Assembly (NCBI RefSeq): GCF_052857255.1
Contig: NC_135497.1
Span: 181,135,478 to 181,199,477, forward strand
Direction: 5' to 3'
From: Amblyomma americanum
Taxonomy: Eukaryota; Arthropoda; Arachnida; Ixodida; Ixodidae
Length of the DNA stretch: 64,000 nt
The notes under the pieces were generated by a model, which did no database searches, had not been told where the DNA came from, and saw only the letters and a program-made list of their open reading frames with translations. A program made the position numbers and the translations under genes. Positions 43,601-52,814 of the stretch are shown piece after piece. How positions within the stretch are numbered: position 1 is the stretch's first letter; the number at the start of each line of letters is the position of its first letter.

Positions 43601-43868
43601 TGGAAGCACAACTTTTTAAGAATGCCCTGAGCAACCTCTTTTCTTATGGCACCTTGAAATCAGGCAAAAAGGCAAGATCCACGAGCGGAGAATCAGCCTC
43701 GTGCCATTACGTTCCCGCGTCTGTGGTTTAACGTAATGACACGAGGCTGATTGTCCGGTCGTGGAGCTTGCCTCCTTGACTGAATGCAAGGTACCATAAG
43801 CGAAGAGGTTGCTCAGGGCATTCTGAAAAAGGTTGTGCTTCCATAGACGCGCAAGAATCAGGAAACAT
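43581..43868. repeat. Long imperfect hairpin in the transposase fossil
   Basis: The left arm 43581-43716 and right arm 43731-43868 are inverted copies with a loop of about 14 bp. Anchors shared in order are GATTCTTGCGC, TATGGAAGCACAAC, AATGCCCTGAGCAACCTCTT, TCCACGA and CAGCCTCGTG. The left arm belongs to the transposase fossil; the right arm is its inverted duplicate. Confidence 0.85.
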
Positions 43869-43973
43869 CTGAACTGCTGACTTCCATATGCGTGGCTCTA
43901 GGATCTGCATGTTGTCAAATGGGACAAGTACAGAGAGCACCTAGCATGTGTATCCGGTGATGTCATTGACAAA

Positions 43974-45224
43974 ATGATTTCTAGTAAGATGGCAGCAACT
44001 TCGGCGGTCAAGTTACTTGGCCACTTTCCGGCCCCGGATTTAAAGCTTAAGAACCTTTGCGCAGCGCATAGAAGGGCGGAGCGACAACTCGAGCTGAAAA
44101 AGGACGACAGAGCCTTGAAGACTCCCTTCAGTAAGCTGAATACTACCTTTCGACAACACACGAACAAGCTCTGCAGGTCGCAGTGGACCTCTTTCTGTGC
44201 TTGTTTGACTATATTATCACCAATGACGAGAATATGGCGAGTAATTGGCAGTTTTGCTGGAGAATCTCGCCCTTGAAAGCCTTTCGAGGCTCTTGAAATA
44301 CGCAAGCAGAAGCCTCTTGTGTGCTTGGCAGAGAAATTTGCAGATGCATTTGTATGTGAAAATTCTGGAATTGACCTCTGTCCTCCACCCTGCTTCCTGC
44401 ACGTCTGTCATGGGCGCTCCGTCCATGCTTAGAGAGCTCCAGAGAGTGCTCAGCGGTCAGCGGCGCAGGTGTGCACCAGCTCCTGACAGCATCACCAACC
44501 AAATGCTGCAGAACCTGCCTCTGGAATACAGGAAGGCGCTTCTGAACTACTTCAATCGTGTTTTGGAGACTGGCGACGTTCCTCCGTCATGGAAGGTGGC
44601 TTGTGTTATTCCAGTGCTGAAGCCTGGCGAAGAGACAACGGAACTGGCTTCGTATCGTCCTGTGTCACTGACATCCTGTGTGGCTAAGCTGGTGGAGTAG
44701 CTGGCAAGTGAACGGTTATCGTGGTGGCTCGAGGACAGCAAGACAATACCAACATGTATGACTGGCTTCCGCCGAGGTTTAAGTGCGCCGGATAGCTTCT
44801 TCGAAGCCACATTGAACATCAGAGTGCTTTCGGCCTTTCCACACTAGCCATTTTCCTTGACGTCGCAAAGGCTTATGATAGTGTCCTTCAGAGCTCACTA
44901 CTGATTACTTTGCAAGACATAGGCGTACAGGGCCGTCTGCTAAGATTCATTCACTCCTTTGTCTGTGATCGTGCAATTCGAGAGTGGTTAGGGAGTACAA
45001 TAAGCACCGAAAGTTTTGTATCGGGAGGTGTGCCTAAGGGAAGTGTTCTTTCCCCTACGCTTTTTAACGTTGTAATGGCTGATCTCCCGGATTTAGCGCA
45101 GAAAAATTGCAGGCATATGCGTATGTCCATACATGCAGACGACATTTTTCTTTGGTTCACCGGCTTCCAGCACAAGCGATTCGCCTTGGTAGCTCGACAG
45201 GCCCTACTTTCGGTACAACCCTTA
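43974..45224 (+). pseudogene. I-type LINE, part 1 (linker and RT)
   Basis: Plus-strand linker frame 43974-44276 (DLKLKNLCAAHRRAERQLEL) leads to RT blocks in several frames: ADAFVCENSGIDLCP, RRCAPAPDSITNQMLQNLP, GDVPPSWKVACVIPVLKPG, YRPVSLTSCVAKLVE followed by a stop, LDVAKAYDSVLQ, GGVPKGSVLSPTLFNVVMAD and IHADDIFLWF (the YADD box has become HADD). Frameshifts and stops are frequent. The frame is interrupted at the TA at 45223 by a MITE. Excising the MITE gives SVQPLRKNNLQDVGFSLSVE, a continuous thumb. Confidence 0.8.
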
Positions 45225-45334
45225 CAAAATGGTCTCTAGACAGTCTGTATACTACTTATAGACTCTATACTTTCCATAGATATTTTTGTCTATTCATAGT
45301 CTATAGACTGTCTATAGAAAAAGTCTGCCGAAAG

Positions 45335-45573
45335 TTTGGTTTATGGTTTATGGGGGTTTAACGTCCCAAAGCGACTCAGGCTGTGAAAGACGCCGTAGTG
45401 AAGGGCTCCGGGAATTTCAACCACCTGGGGTTCTTTCACGTGCACTGACATAGCACAGTGCATGGGCCTCTGGAATTTCGCCCCCATCGAAATTCGACTG
45501 CCGCGGTCGGGATCGAACCAGAGTCTTTCGGGCCGGCAGCCGAGCGCCATAACCACTCAGCCACCGTGGCGGC
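45335..45573 (-). mobile_element. Ruka-like tRNA-derived SINE, left copy
   Basis: Minus-strand order is a tRNA-like head GCCGCCACGGTGGCTGAGTG with A box TGGCTGAGTGG, a B box GGTTCGATCCC, a body CGAATTTCGATGGGGGCGAA, and a 3' end GGACGTTAAACCCCCATAAA. This matches the organisation of the Ruka SINE described from Rhipicephalus ticks. Imperfect 11-bp duplications flank it (TCTGCCGAAAG on the left, TCTACCAAAAG on the right). Confidence 0.85.
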
Positions 45574-45743
45574 TCTACCAAAAGTGTATGGCCATTAATC
45601 TATAGATTGTCTATAGACTGTCTATAGGATTTGTATTACCTAACAAAATAATTTGTATTGCCTAACAAATCCTATAGACAGTCTATAGACAATCTATAGA
45701 TTAATGGCCATACGCTTTTGGTAGAGCCGCCGCGGTGGCTGAG
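45448..45743. repeat. Palindrome centred on 45650, arms about 190 bp
   Basis: The left arm 45448-45634 is the SINE head, its duplication and flanking MITE sequence. The right arm starts at 45665 and continues, after removal of the Tx1 LINE, at 50623-50730. A 30-bp spacer (45635-45664) contains two copies of a TTGTATTRCCTAACAAA unit. So the SINE and its flank are inverted-duplicated. Confidence 0.8.
45727..45743 (+). repeat. Tx1 LINE target duplication, left
   Basis: CCGCCGCGGTGGCTGAG, identical to 50606-50622. It is the start of the right-hand SINE copy. Confidence 0.93.
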
Positions 45744-45804
45744 AAGAAGAGGAGGAGGTGGTGGAAGAAGAGGAAGAAGCCGTTCTGAGCGGCTGTGCTT
45801 CAAC

Positions 45805-47214
45805 ATGCTTCATGCTGGAAACAGCGCATCGGCCGTTGGCCGAGGTCTACCGACGTCTCAGGACACTACGGACTCGTACAAAGTTGTCCTTCCCCGATTG
45901 CCAACCGGTAATGTTGTCCTTAATACCGTTTTCCTGCATGCTGACCTTAAGGGTCGCCCGTACCGAGCACCTGACTTCCGTGACGCACTCGCACAGATAT
46001 TGGATCTCCGGGAAATTTTGTGCATTGGTCAATACCAAATGAGCCACGTGTGGATGGTTACCTGCGAGAGTAGTTCTTCCAAACAGAAGCTTGTTAACAA
46101 AGCGGAGTTTCCTGTCAAAGGACTGCGGTGCATGGTGTTTGACCCGGATACTAAGAACGTCAAGGTTAAGCTCCTTTGGCTTCCCCGCTATATGGAACAC
46201 CGGAGGATTGTGGAAGCATTAGAGCCTTATGGCACGGTCCAGTCTGTGGAGCGTGAAAAGTGGCGGTGCCCAGGGATGGAGCATATGGAAACGGCGAACC
46301 GTGAACTCTCCCTCACACTCAAGGATGGAGTGTCAGCTAGCACCATTCCACACACACTTAATGTTTATGGAGTGCAGGCATTAGTCCTTATCCCAGGGAG
46401 ACCTCCACTGTGCCTCCGATGTAGCCGGGTTGGACATGTCCGGCGCCAGTGTCGCACGCCTCGATGCACTCAGTGCCGACGCTTTGGCCATACTGCGGAG
46501 AACTGTGTCTTGAGTTACGCTGACAGGCTGCGTCAAGGCCAGTGGTCACGGGAAGATGACGTGGCATCAGAACACATTATGGATGTGTCTGAGGTTGTGG
46601 ACGCGACCGGAGAACTAAGTCATGAGCATCGAATAGATGGGGAACAGAAGACTTCAACACCTTAAAACAACACGGATTATGAAGCGACTGGCCATCTAGC
46701 ATCCACGCCTCCAGGACGAAAACCGCCGGACCCGGGCCCCCCCGTGAGTGTTACAGAGACTGCTGTGCTTGCTGCACAGGAAGACCTCGTTGCCACAGGT
46801 CAACGTCCGGATATGCCTCCTGTGGAGTCAGTCGAGGCGATACAGCCAGTGAATGCTCGCCGATCCTCCTCTGATGCTGATTCTGCTTCGTCGTTGGAGG
46901 GTAACGGTGAGACGTGTGTGGCGTCGATCTCTGGCGTGTCAGGTTCTCTGTCGGCTGTCAGTGTGGCAGCGAGTGATGTGCTCCCCTCGGGTTCGTGGGC
47001 CGAGGCCTTGGCTGTCTCAGAGGAAGACATGGACAGCACCGCGCCTTTGAAACGTCCTGCAGATGCTGACGAGGTGTGTATCGATGGCGCTGACCAGAAG
47101 GCACAATGTGTAGAGGCCACGGGAAGGGTGGTGTTAAAGAGGAGGGCGATGTCTGCCCGAGAGGCCGCCAATTTGGCGGCGGGCCACCACATTCCAGGGG
47201 ATGGCGTTTGTTAA
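45805..47214 (+). pseudogene. Tx1-type LINE ORF1 with one stop
   Basis: A single frame of 470 codons from the ATG at 45805 (MLHAGNSASAVGRGLPTSQD), interrupted by one TAA at 46663-46665 and open on both sides. Residues about 40-190 are RNA-binding-like (VKLLWLPRYMEHRRIVEALE, an RRM-like beta-alpha unit). Two CCHC knuckles (CLRCSRVGHVRRQC and CTQCRRFGHTAENC) lie near 220-250. The C-terminal third is acidic and Ser-rich. An apparent upstream start at 45718 lies outside the element and is rejected. Confidence 0.85.
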
Positions 47215-47301
47215 GACTGGCACCAAAATGGCGAGCGTCGCAGCATATCAAGTCGCTACAGCATTATTGTTAGCCACGCGAGAGGCTTATCCGGAGGTTG
47301 T

Positions 47302-50300
47302 ATGCTATTCCTGGCGAACACGCTAGAGATGACAGCCATGTCTTATTGCATAGATGACGAGGGGCGACTTATATGCTGTGATCTCACAATTTCAGGTGTA
47401 CAGTGGCGGATTATTTGTGTTTATGCCCCCACAAAGCAGCGCGATAGAAGGCTTTTTTTTCTGTCATTAGTTGAACATTTGTGCACGGACCGCAAAATTA
47501 TATTGTTGGGAGATTTTAATTGCGTTTGTAGGGTTGACGACCGTTCAGTGGTATGTAAGAGATACGACCATAGTGCTGCATTACTTACCGATTTGGTTTC
47601 TGAATATAGTCTTGTGGATGTGGGGCAGGAAAAAGGCGACAGTATACATTTCACACATTTTCAGTTTTCCTCTAATGCTCGCCTTGACAGAATTTACGTT
47701 TCTGTTGACGCATTAGCTAGTGTGTTTGGCTACTGGGTGCGGCCCATTTTCTTCAGTGACCACTGTATGGTGTCTCTTCAGATAGGAAAGTACACTCGGC
47801 ATGTACTTCACCCTCGATGGGAGTTGTGGAAGATGAATAACTGTCTGCTCTCAGACGAAATCTTTCAGCGTGCTGTACCTACTTGTTTGAAGGACGTATG
47901 GCCACGCCGTGATCTTTCCATTTTTCAAAAGTGGGACTTGTTTAAACAGGAGATCAAAAACTTGGCAATTGAGGCCTCAGCAAGAATCGCTTTCCTGAAG
48001 AGACACCACCTTCGTGAGCTTGGGCGCACCCTAACGGAGCTACATGAGCTAGAGAGGGTAAGCTCGGGTGCCTATCTCGAAGAGATTAATAACGTAAAAG
48101 CACAGCTTCAACAATTTGCGACAGACAGATATAAGGGGGCCTTGATACGATCTAGGTCCCGAAGGTTTCTTGATGAGCAACCTTCTCGTCGGGCCCTGAG
48201 TGATGAAAGAGAGAATGCTCTTGCGAAGGAAATATTGGAAATTCAGTATGGTGATTGCACATACAGTGATGCGCCTGGTATTCTTGCTGCTTTCTTCGAC
48301 TATTATCGGAAGCTGTTTGGCAGTTGCGAAGATCCAAGTCAGGGTTTCGATTACAGTTCCTTGCTTGGAAACTTCCCTCGACTTGATGATGAGAAGTGTG
48401 CTATAGTGAAGGGACCTATCACTTTGGATGAAATTCAATCAGCCATTTCTGCCCTGCAGAGCCAGATATCTCCTGGGCCAGATGGTATTACTAGCGAATT
48501 CTATAAAACATTTTCGCCTTGCCTAGTGCCTGCTTTGATGGAAGTTTTCAAAGCATCTTATGATGTGGGTGTCCTGCCTCCCACTTTTTATTCTGGGCAC
48601 ACGATATTAATTCCCAAAAGCAAAGATACTAATCGGTTGAAAACTGTTGAGGGATATCGTCCAATTTCCCTTTGCAATGTTGATTACAAAATTTTTGCCA
48701 AGGTTCTTAGCAGTCGTCTGCAGCTCGTCATTATGGACTTGATAGGTCCGCATCAGGTCTGTGGTATTAGAGGCCGCAGTATTCAAACACATATCCATAT
48801 TGCACGTTCAGTATTAGAGACAGTATCAGATGAGATAGGCCAAGTAGCTCTGATTCAAATTGACTTGGCTAAGGCGTTTGATAAAGTTCGGCACGATTTC
48901 TTGTTCGCGGTCTTGGAGTATGCAAATATTGGTGACGTCTTGCTCAAAGGCATAAGGCTGTGCTATAAGAACTCCTATACAAGGATTATTGTTAATCAGG
49001 AGCTAACGAAACCAGTACCACTAGAAGCATCTGTTCGTCAAGGATGTCCACTGTCTCCATTGTTGTTTGCCCTATATCTGGAACCCCTCTGTCTCAGTAT
49101 AATTAACAGCGCAGCTATCCGCGGTTTCTCTCTGGCTCAATGTGAAGTTAAAGTTTTAGCTTACGCTGATGATGTCGCCCTCTTTTGTTCTGACAAAAAG
49201 AGTGTACTCGAGGCTCTAAACTTGACTAAACAGTTCTGCGATGTATCAGGCGCAGCTCTTAATTTAGAGAAATCCAAAGGCTTTTGGTTGGGTCATTGGG
49301 AAACTAGGCCAAGCCAGTTTGGTGGTATATGCTGGAACTGTAGCCCTCTTGAGTACCTAGGCGTTCCGCTGCACCAAGTTCGCAACAGTACAGCCTACTG
49401 GGATTCACAAACTGTAACTCTACGGCGGCAAACACAGGCTTGGATGGGTAGGGAACTCTCAGTGTTTGCGAGGGCACAGGTCTGTAACATTTTTTTGTTT
49501 GCAAAGCTCGCGTATGTCCTTCAAGTCCTGCATTGTGCGAGGAGGAAGGTGCAAGCAATACATAGAATATTTGCAGCATTCGTGTGGCGCTCTCAATGGG
49601 AGCCGATGAGGCGTGACAACTTGTTCCTTCCCTTAGAGGGTGGTGGAGTGGGCCTTGTTCACCTGTTCGTGCATCAACTCGTTTCCCGTTTTTTCTTTTT
49701 CAAATCGGCAAACGACCCGTTTCTGGTAGCTGTGCTCATTAGGCGGCTTAGTTTTCATTTGCCTTACTTATTCGCACCGACTGTGCAGGCTCGTGAGGGG
49801 ACTTTATGGGGATTTCTTAAGGAGGTTGCTGACACTTTCAATTTTCTCACTGTGCGCTTCTCTTTAGATTACCTGTATAGCCTCTCGAGAAAGCAGATGA
49901 CCCAGGCTCTCACTGAGTCTTTGTTCCCTACACCATTGTATCGGCAGCCTTATCTGGGGTCTTTGGACATCAGTGTTCTAAAGCGTGTTAGGCGGATGTG
50001 CATTCAGGCAGCCGCTAAAACGTTCTTTTTCAAACTACACACAGCGACGCTGCCTGTCAAGACATTTCTTAATGACAAGGGGATGTTTGTACCCTGGAAT
50101 GTGAATTGTCGTCTGTGTAACGTGCCTGAGACAATTGATCATTGCTTCATCCTGTGCCGTGATGCCATGTTCTTTTGGGACATACTACAACGAACTCTTA
50201 AGAAGGACATTGAAATTACACCATACACTATTAGATTTCTGCCTGTTGACAAAAACTCTGTTGTGCCTTATGACGTGTTTGTGTTGATGGGACTATTCAG

Positions 50301-50466
50301 TCTTTGGAAAAGCCGTATGATGGACAGACATGCCGAGCCACCAAGATCGTCCAAATCTGTGTTTCGGGAACAGTGTGCGTTGGTGAGGAGTGTATATGCT
50401 GCTCGCGACGAACCTCCAAGCTGGCTGCCGTGCCTAGATGCTTGTGTGTGCCTCCCTGAATTTTGA
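47302..50466 (+). CDS. Tx1-type LINE ORF2: truncated endonuclease plus RT
   Basis: A 1054-codon open frame. It begins inside the endonuclease: in frame upstream, YSIIVSHARGLSGGC precedes MLFLANTLE, but the N-terminal blocks with the first catalytic Asn and Glu are absent. LLGDFNC (about residue 69) and FFSDHCMV (about 155) remain. RT blocks are DGITSEFYKTF, GYRPISLCNVDYKIFAK, IQIDLAKAFDKVRHD, VRQGCPLSPLLFALYLEPL and LAYADDVALF near 621, with catalytic Asp residues intact. The C-terminus has a CRLCNVPETIDHCFILC finger near 935. No RNase H. Without a complete endonuclease it should not nick its target, although RT could act. Confidence 0.88.
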   Translation: MLFLANTLEMTAMSYCIDDEGRLICCDLTISGVQWRIICVYAPTKQRDRRLFFLSLVEHLCTDRKIILLGDFNCVCRVDDRSVVCKRYDHSAALLTDLVSEYSLVDVGQEKGDSIHFTHFQFSSNARLDRIYVSVDALASVFGYWVRPIFFSDHCMVSLQIGKYTRHVLHPRWELWKMNNCLLSDEIFQRAVPTCLKDVWPRRDLSIFQKWDLFKQEIKNLAIEASARIAFLKRHHLRELGRTLTELHELERVSSGAYLEEINNVKAQLQQFATDRYKGALIRSRSRRFLDEQPSRRALSDERENALAKEILEIQYGDCTYSDAPGILAAFFDYYRKLFGSCEDPSQGFDYSSLLGNFPRLDDEKCAIVKGPITLDEIQSAISALQSQISPGPDGITSEFYKTFSPCLVPALMEVFKASYDVGVLPPTFYSGHTILIPKSKDTNRLKTVEGYRPISLCNVDYKIFAKVLSSRLQLVIMDLIGPHQVCGIRGRSIQTHIHIARSVLETVSDEIGQVALIQIDLAKAFDKVRHDFLFAVLEYANIGDVLLKGIRLCYKNSYTRIIVNQELTKPVPLEASVRQGCPLSPLLFALYLEPLCLSIINSAAIRGFSLAQCEVKVLAYADDVALFCSDKKSVLEALNLTKQFCDVSGAALNLEKSKGFWLGHWETRPSQFGGICWNCSPLEYLGVPLHQVRNSTAYWDSQTVTLRRQTQAWMGRELSVFARAQVCNIFLFAKLAYVLQVLHCARRKVQAIHRIFAAFVWRSQWEPMRRDNLFLPLEGGGVGLVHLFVHQLVSRFFFFKSANDPFLVAVLIRRLSFHLPYLFAPTVQAREGTLWGFLKEVADTFNFLTVRFSLDYLYSLSRKQMTQALTESLFPTPLYRQPYLGSLDISVLKRVRRMCIQAAAKTFFFKLHTATLPVKTFLNDKGMFVPWNVNCRLCNVPETIDHCFILCRDAMFFWDILQRTLKKDIEITPYTIRFLPVDKNSVVPYDVFVLMGLFSLWKSRMMDRHAEPPRSSKSVFREQCALVRSVYAARDEPPSWLPCLDACVCLPEF

Positions 50467-50605
50467 TGTTTTGATGGGGATGCAGTGGTGAGTTCGGGCT
50501 ATGGGGGGCTCATATTAAGCAGCCCGGTAACTTGAGACGCGAACTAGTCTGATTGAAGTTTCCTCCTTTCTACAGAAGTTCTTCCATGCAATAAAGAAAA
50601 AAAAA

Positions 50606-50730
50606 CCGCCGCGGTGGCTGAGTGGTTATGGCGCTCGGCTGCCGGCCCGAAAGACGCTGGTTCGATCCCGGCCACGGCGGTCGAATTTCGATGGGGGCGA
50701 AATTCCAGAGGCCCGTGTACTGCGCTATGT
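50606..50730 (+). mobile_element. Ruka-like SINE, right copy (5' part)
   Basis: Head, A box, B box (GGTTCGATCCC) and body up to TGCGCTATGT, identical in order to the left copy but in inverse orientation. The 3' part is missing; MITE sequence (TCTATAGACTGTC) resumes at 50731. The Tx1 LINE sits between base 17 of the head and the rest. Confidence 0.8.
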
Positions 50731-50792
50731 CTACAGAGAGTCTATAGGCAGTAGTCTATGGACAGTCTATAGACTGTCCAAAGAAATTTTTG

Positions 50793-52041
50793 TAAGGAAA
50801 AATAACCTTCAAGATGTGGGATTCTCGCTATCAGTGGAAAAATCCGGCTCCGTCCTGTTTCCGGGTGTAGGAAGACGTTATGCGCGGTTGAAAAAAGACC
50901 TTGGTCACTCTTGCATTCGTCCGTTCAGTCACATGCACTTTTTGGGCGTCATTATTGACTCCCGTCTACAATGGCGATGAGTTGTGCACTCGATAATCTC
51001 GTCTCTATCTTCGCGTCTAAATGTGATCCGTAGAATCGCAAGTGAGCAATGGATTAACCACTCTTCCTCAATGACGAGAATTGATTAGTGGTTAGTCAGT
51101 GAATAGTCGGTGCACTGGTGATTAGTCGCATAATGTACGAACTGCATTTAATTTCTCGTTCGGTATCACAGCTTGACCGTCTCGAAATTTTCCATAAAAA
51201 GGGCCTAAGAAGAGCCCTTGGAGTTCCGCAGTCGGCAGCGAACAATGCAGTTCTTCATGAGTCACTATGAAAACCTCTTAGCCTTATCGCTTCACAAAGG
51301 TTACTAAAGCAGCTTAGCCGCCTCGGAGAGACGGCAGCTGGGCGAGCCGTTCTGAAGCGGCTCCGAAAGAGATCTGAGTCCCGAGCCTACTTGGCACTTA
51401 ATACTCTTAGTTCCATATGCATTGAAGTTCGAAGACAAATCAAATGGTTGAAACCACCCGGGTCATTTGCGAGCCTCGACTGTACGGTATCTATTCCTAA
51501 TAGGCGCTCTAAGCGCAGTTCTTTGGTGGCAAAGCGTTCGCACATACTCGAACATTTAGAAACAGAGTATGCCCATCATCTTCAAATTTTCAGTGATGAT
51601 TCTGTGGACAAGGCCAGAAGAGCCAGAGCAGCAGCTTTTCACATTCTTTCTTTGAATACTGCCTGGTATGTACGCTTTACTGAAGTCGTGCCCTCCACAA
51701 CGGCCGAAAGAGTTGCAATTGAGGCGGCTTTACAGAAGCTAGGATCTTGCCCGGCTCAATCTGTTGTGATCCTGATGCATTCGAAATCTGCCCTTCAAAG
51801 GTTAGAGTGCGGGTTCCCTTCTGATGCCTTGTCTCTTAGCTCTCTACGCATGGTGCATAGTCTGCACTGCAGAGGCTTTGCCATACGATTTCAATGGGTT
51901 CCCTCACATATAGGTGCCATAGGCAGTGAGGTGGGAGACAGTTTCGCCCATAAAGTGCTTTCAGGTAATCCATCAAGGAAAGTCCCTCAAGATGCCAAGA
52001 GGCCCTTCCGAGAGACGGTGCTTGGCCATTTCCGTTTGTAA
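50793..52041 (+). pseudogene. I-type LINE, part 2 (RT thumb and RNase H)
   Basis: Resumes part 1 with DVGFSLSVEKSGSVLFPG and MHFLGVIIDSRLQWR. After shifts it gives the RNase H frame 51391-52041, with LQIFSDDSVD (D), AERVAIEAALQ (E), ILMHSKSALQ, where the usual TDS is MHS and the catalytic Asp is lost, and WVPSHIGAIGSEVGD (H and D). The frame ends at 52041 without the Cys finger. This confirms the RNase H-bearing I-type identity and shows decay of the active site. Confidence 0.8.
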
Positions 52042-52466
52042 GCACAGGCGTAAACAGGCGTTTGTAAGCACGAATCGACAAGACGCCACCGCCATGTCAA
52101 TGGCGGTCGGAACGGTAGATGCGGAAACCAGGTGGGAAAACTTTGGAACTGAAAATGAATTTGTACCCATAATCGCGAGTGGTTTAAATGAGGAGACAAG
52201 AATAGCGAATTCGTCGGTATTGTTTTTACGCTCCTACAGTTAACTAAAACTGTAAGCTCAGAAATTGCGCGAGCCGAATATCCATTATGCTGAGTTTGTT
52301 GTAAAGAATGGTTGCGTTGGTGCCCCCTCCCCCCCCCCCCCCTTACTATTCTTACAATTAAGCATATCCCAAGTACAGTCCTATGTGTAGCATTTTTTAC
52401 CTAACAAGTAGCTTATCATACCACAGTATAAAAGAATAGTCCATGGATTTTGCGTGATGTGCAAGG
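52042..52466. other. No gene recognised
   Basis: Probable continuation of the decayed LINE for a short distance, then unassigned sequence with a C-run near 52328. Confidence 0.4.
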
Positions 52467-52693
52467 GCGATGGAAAGAAACGCTAACAGAGCGAAGTCTA
52501 GGCACTGTGCTATTCGCATTTCTTTTCGTGGCGCTTTTGCTTCGGTGGTAGCAAAAACACGCTAGAGTCGTCCGTGATGCATTATAGGACGACTTTAACG
52601 CCCTTTTTTTACCACCCAGGTAAAAGCGCGACCAAAAGAAATTCTAACAATGGAGCCCGTAGGCGCCGCGTTGTTCGCGTTTCTTTCCATCGC
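52467..52693. mobile_element. Foldback element, 227 bp
   Basis: The outer repeat GCGATGGAAAGAAACGC is inverted at 52677-52693. Inner segments also pair imperfectly: AATGCGAATAGC-like, GCGCTTTTGC and ACACGCTAGAGTCGTCC with AGGACGACTTTAACG. The centre is near 52578. No coding content. Confidence 0.7.
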
Positions 52694-52814
52694 GATAGTA
52701 CAAGTTTAGATCGCGCAAGTCTGAAGGCAGGTGTTAAATCGATACAGACTGCAAACCTAGTATCCTTGAGTTTGATACCGCGATTTTGGATGCGCTCTTT
52801 ATCCTTTAATCTGT

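Larger units (their letters stand above)
45744..50605 (+). mobile_element. Tx1/L1-type LINE
   Basis: A 4.86-kb element with ORF1 (one stop), ORF2, a short 3' UTR, AATAAA at 50590 and an A-rich tail up to 50605. A perfect 17-bp duplication flanks it. No RNase H is present and the RT is of the L1/Tx1 type. The segment between ORF1 and ORF2 is only about 90 bp and the endonuclease N-terminus is missing, which suggests an internal deletion. Confidence 0.9.
45225..50792. mobile_element. MITE with TA duplication, holding SINE palindrome and Tx1 LINE
   Basis: The left end CAAAATGGTCTCTAGACAGT and right end are inverted (the right end reads ACTGTCCAAAGAAATTTTTG). TA lies outside each end (45223-45224 and 50793-50794). 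The interior is rich in TCTATAGACTGTCTATAG, itself a palindromic motif. Removing the element rejoins the LINE reading frame exactly. Without the inserted LINE the element is about 690 bp, including the SINE palindrome. Confidence 0.75.

Noticed and set aside
45718..45804. Upstream start for the Tx1 LINE ORF1
   Set aside because: This part lies in the SINE and target duplication, outside the element. The ATG at 45805 is inside it.
50606..50690. Serine-like tRNA gene
   Set aside because: The A and B boxes belong to the SINE head. The SINE body follows directly and no acceptor stem closes.
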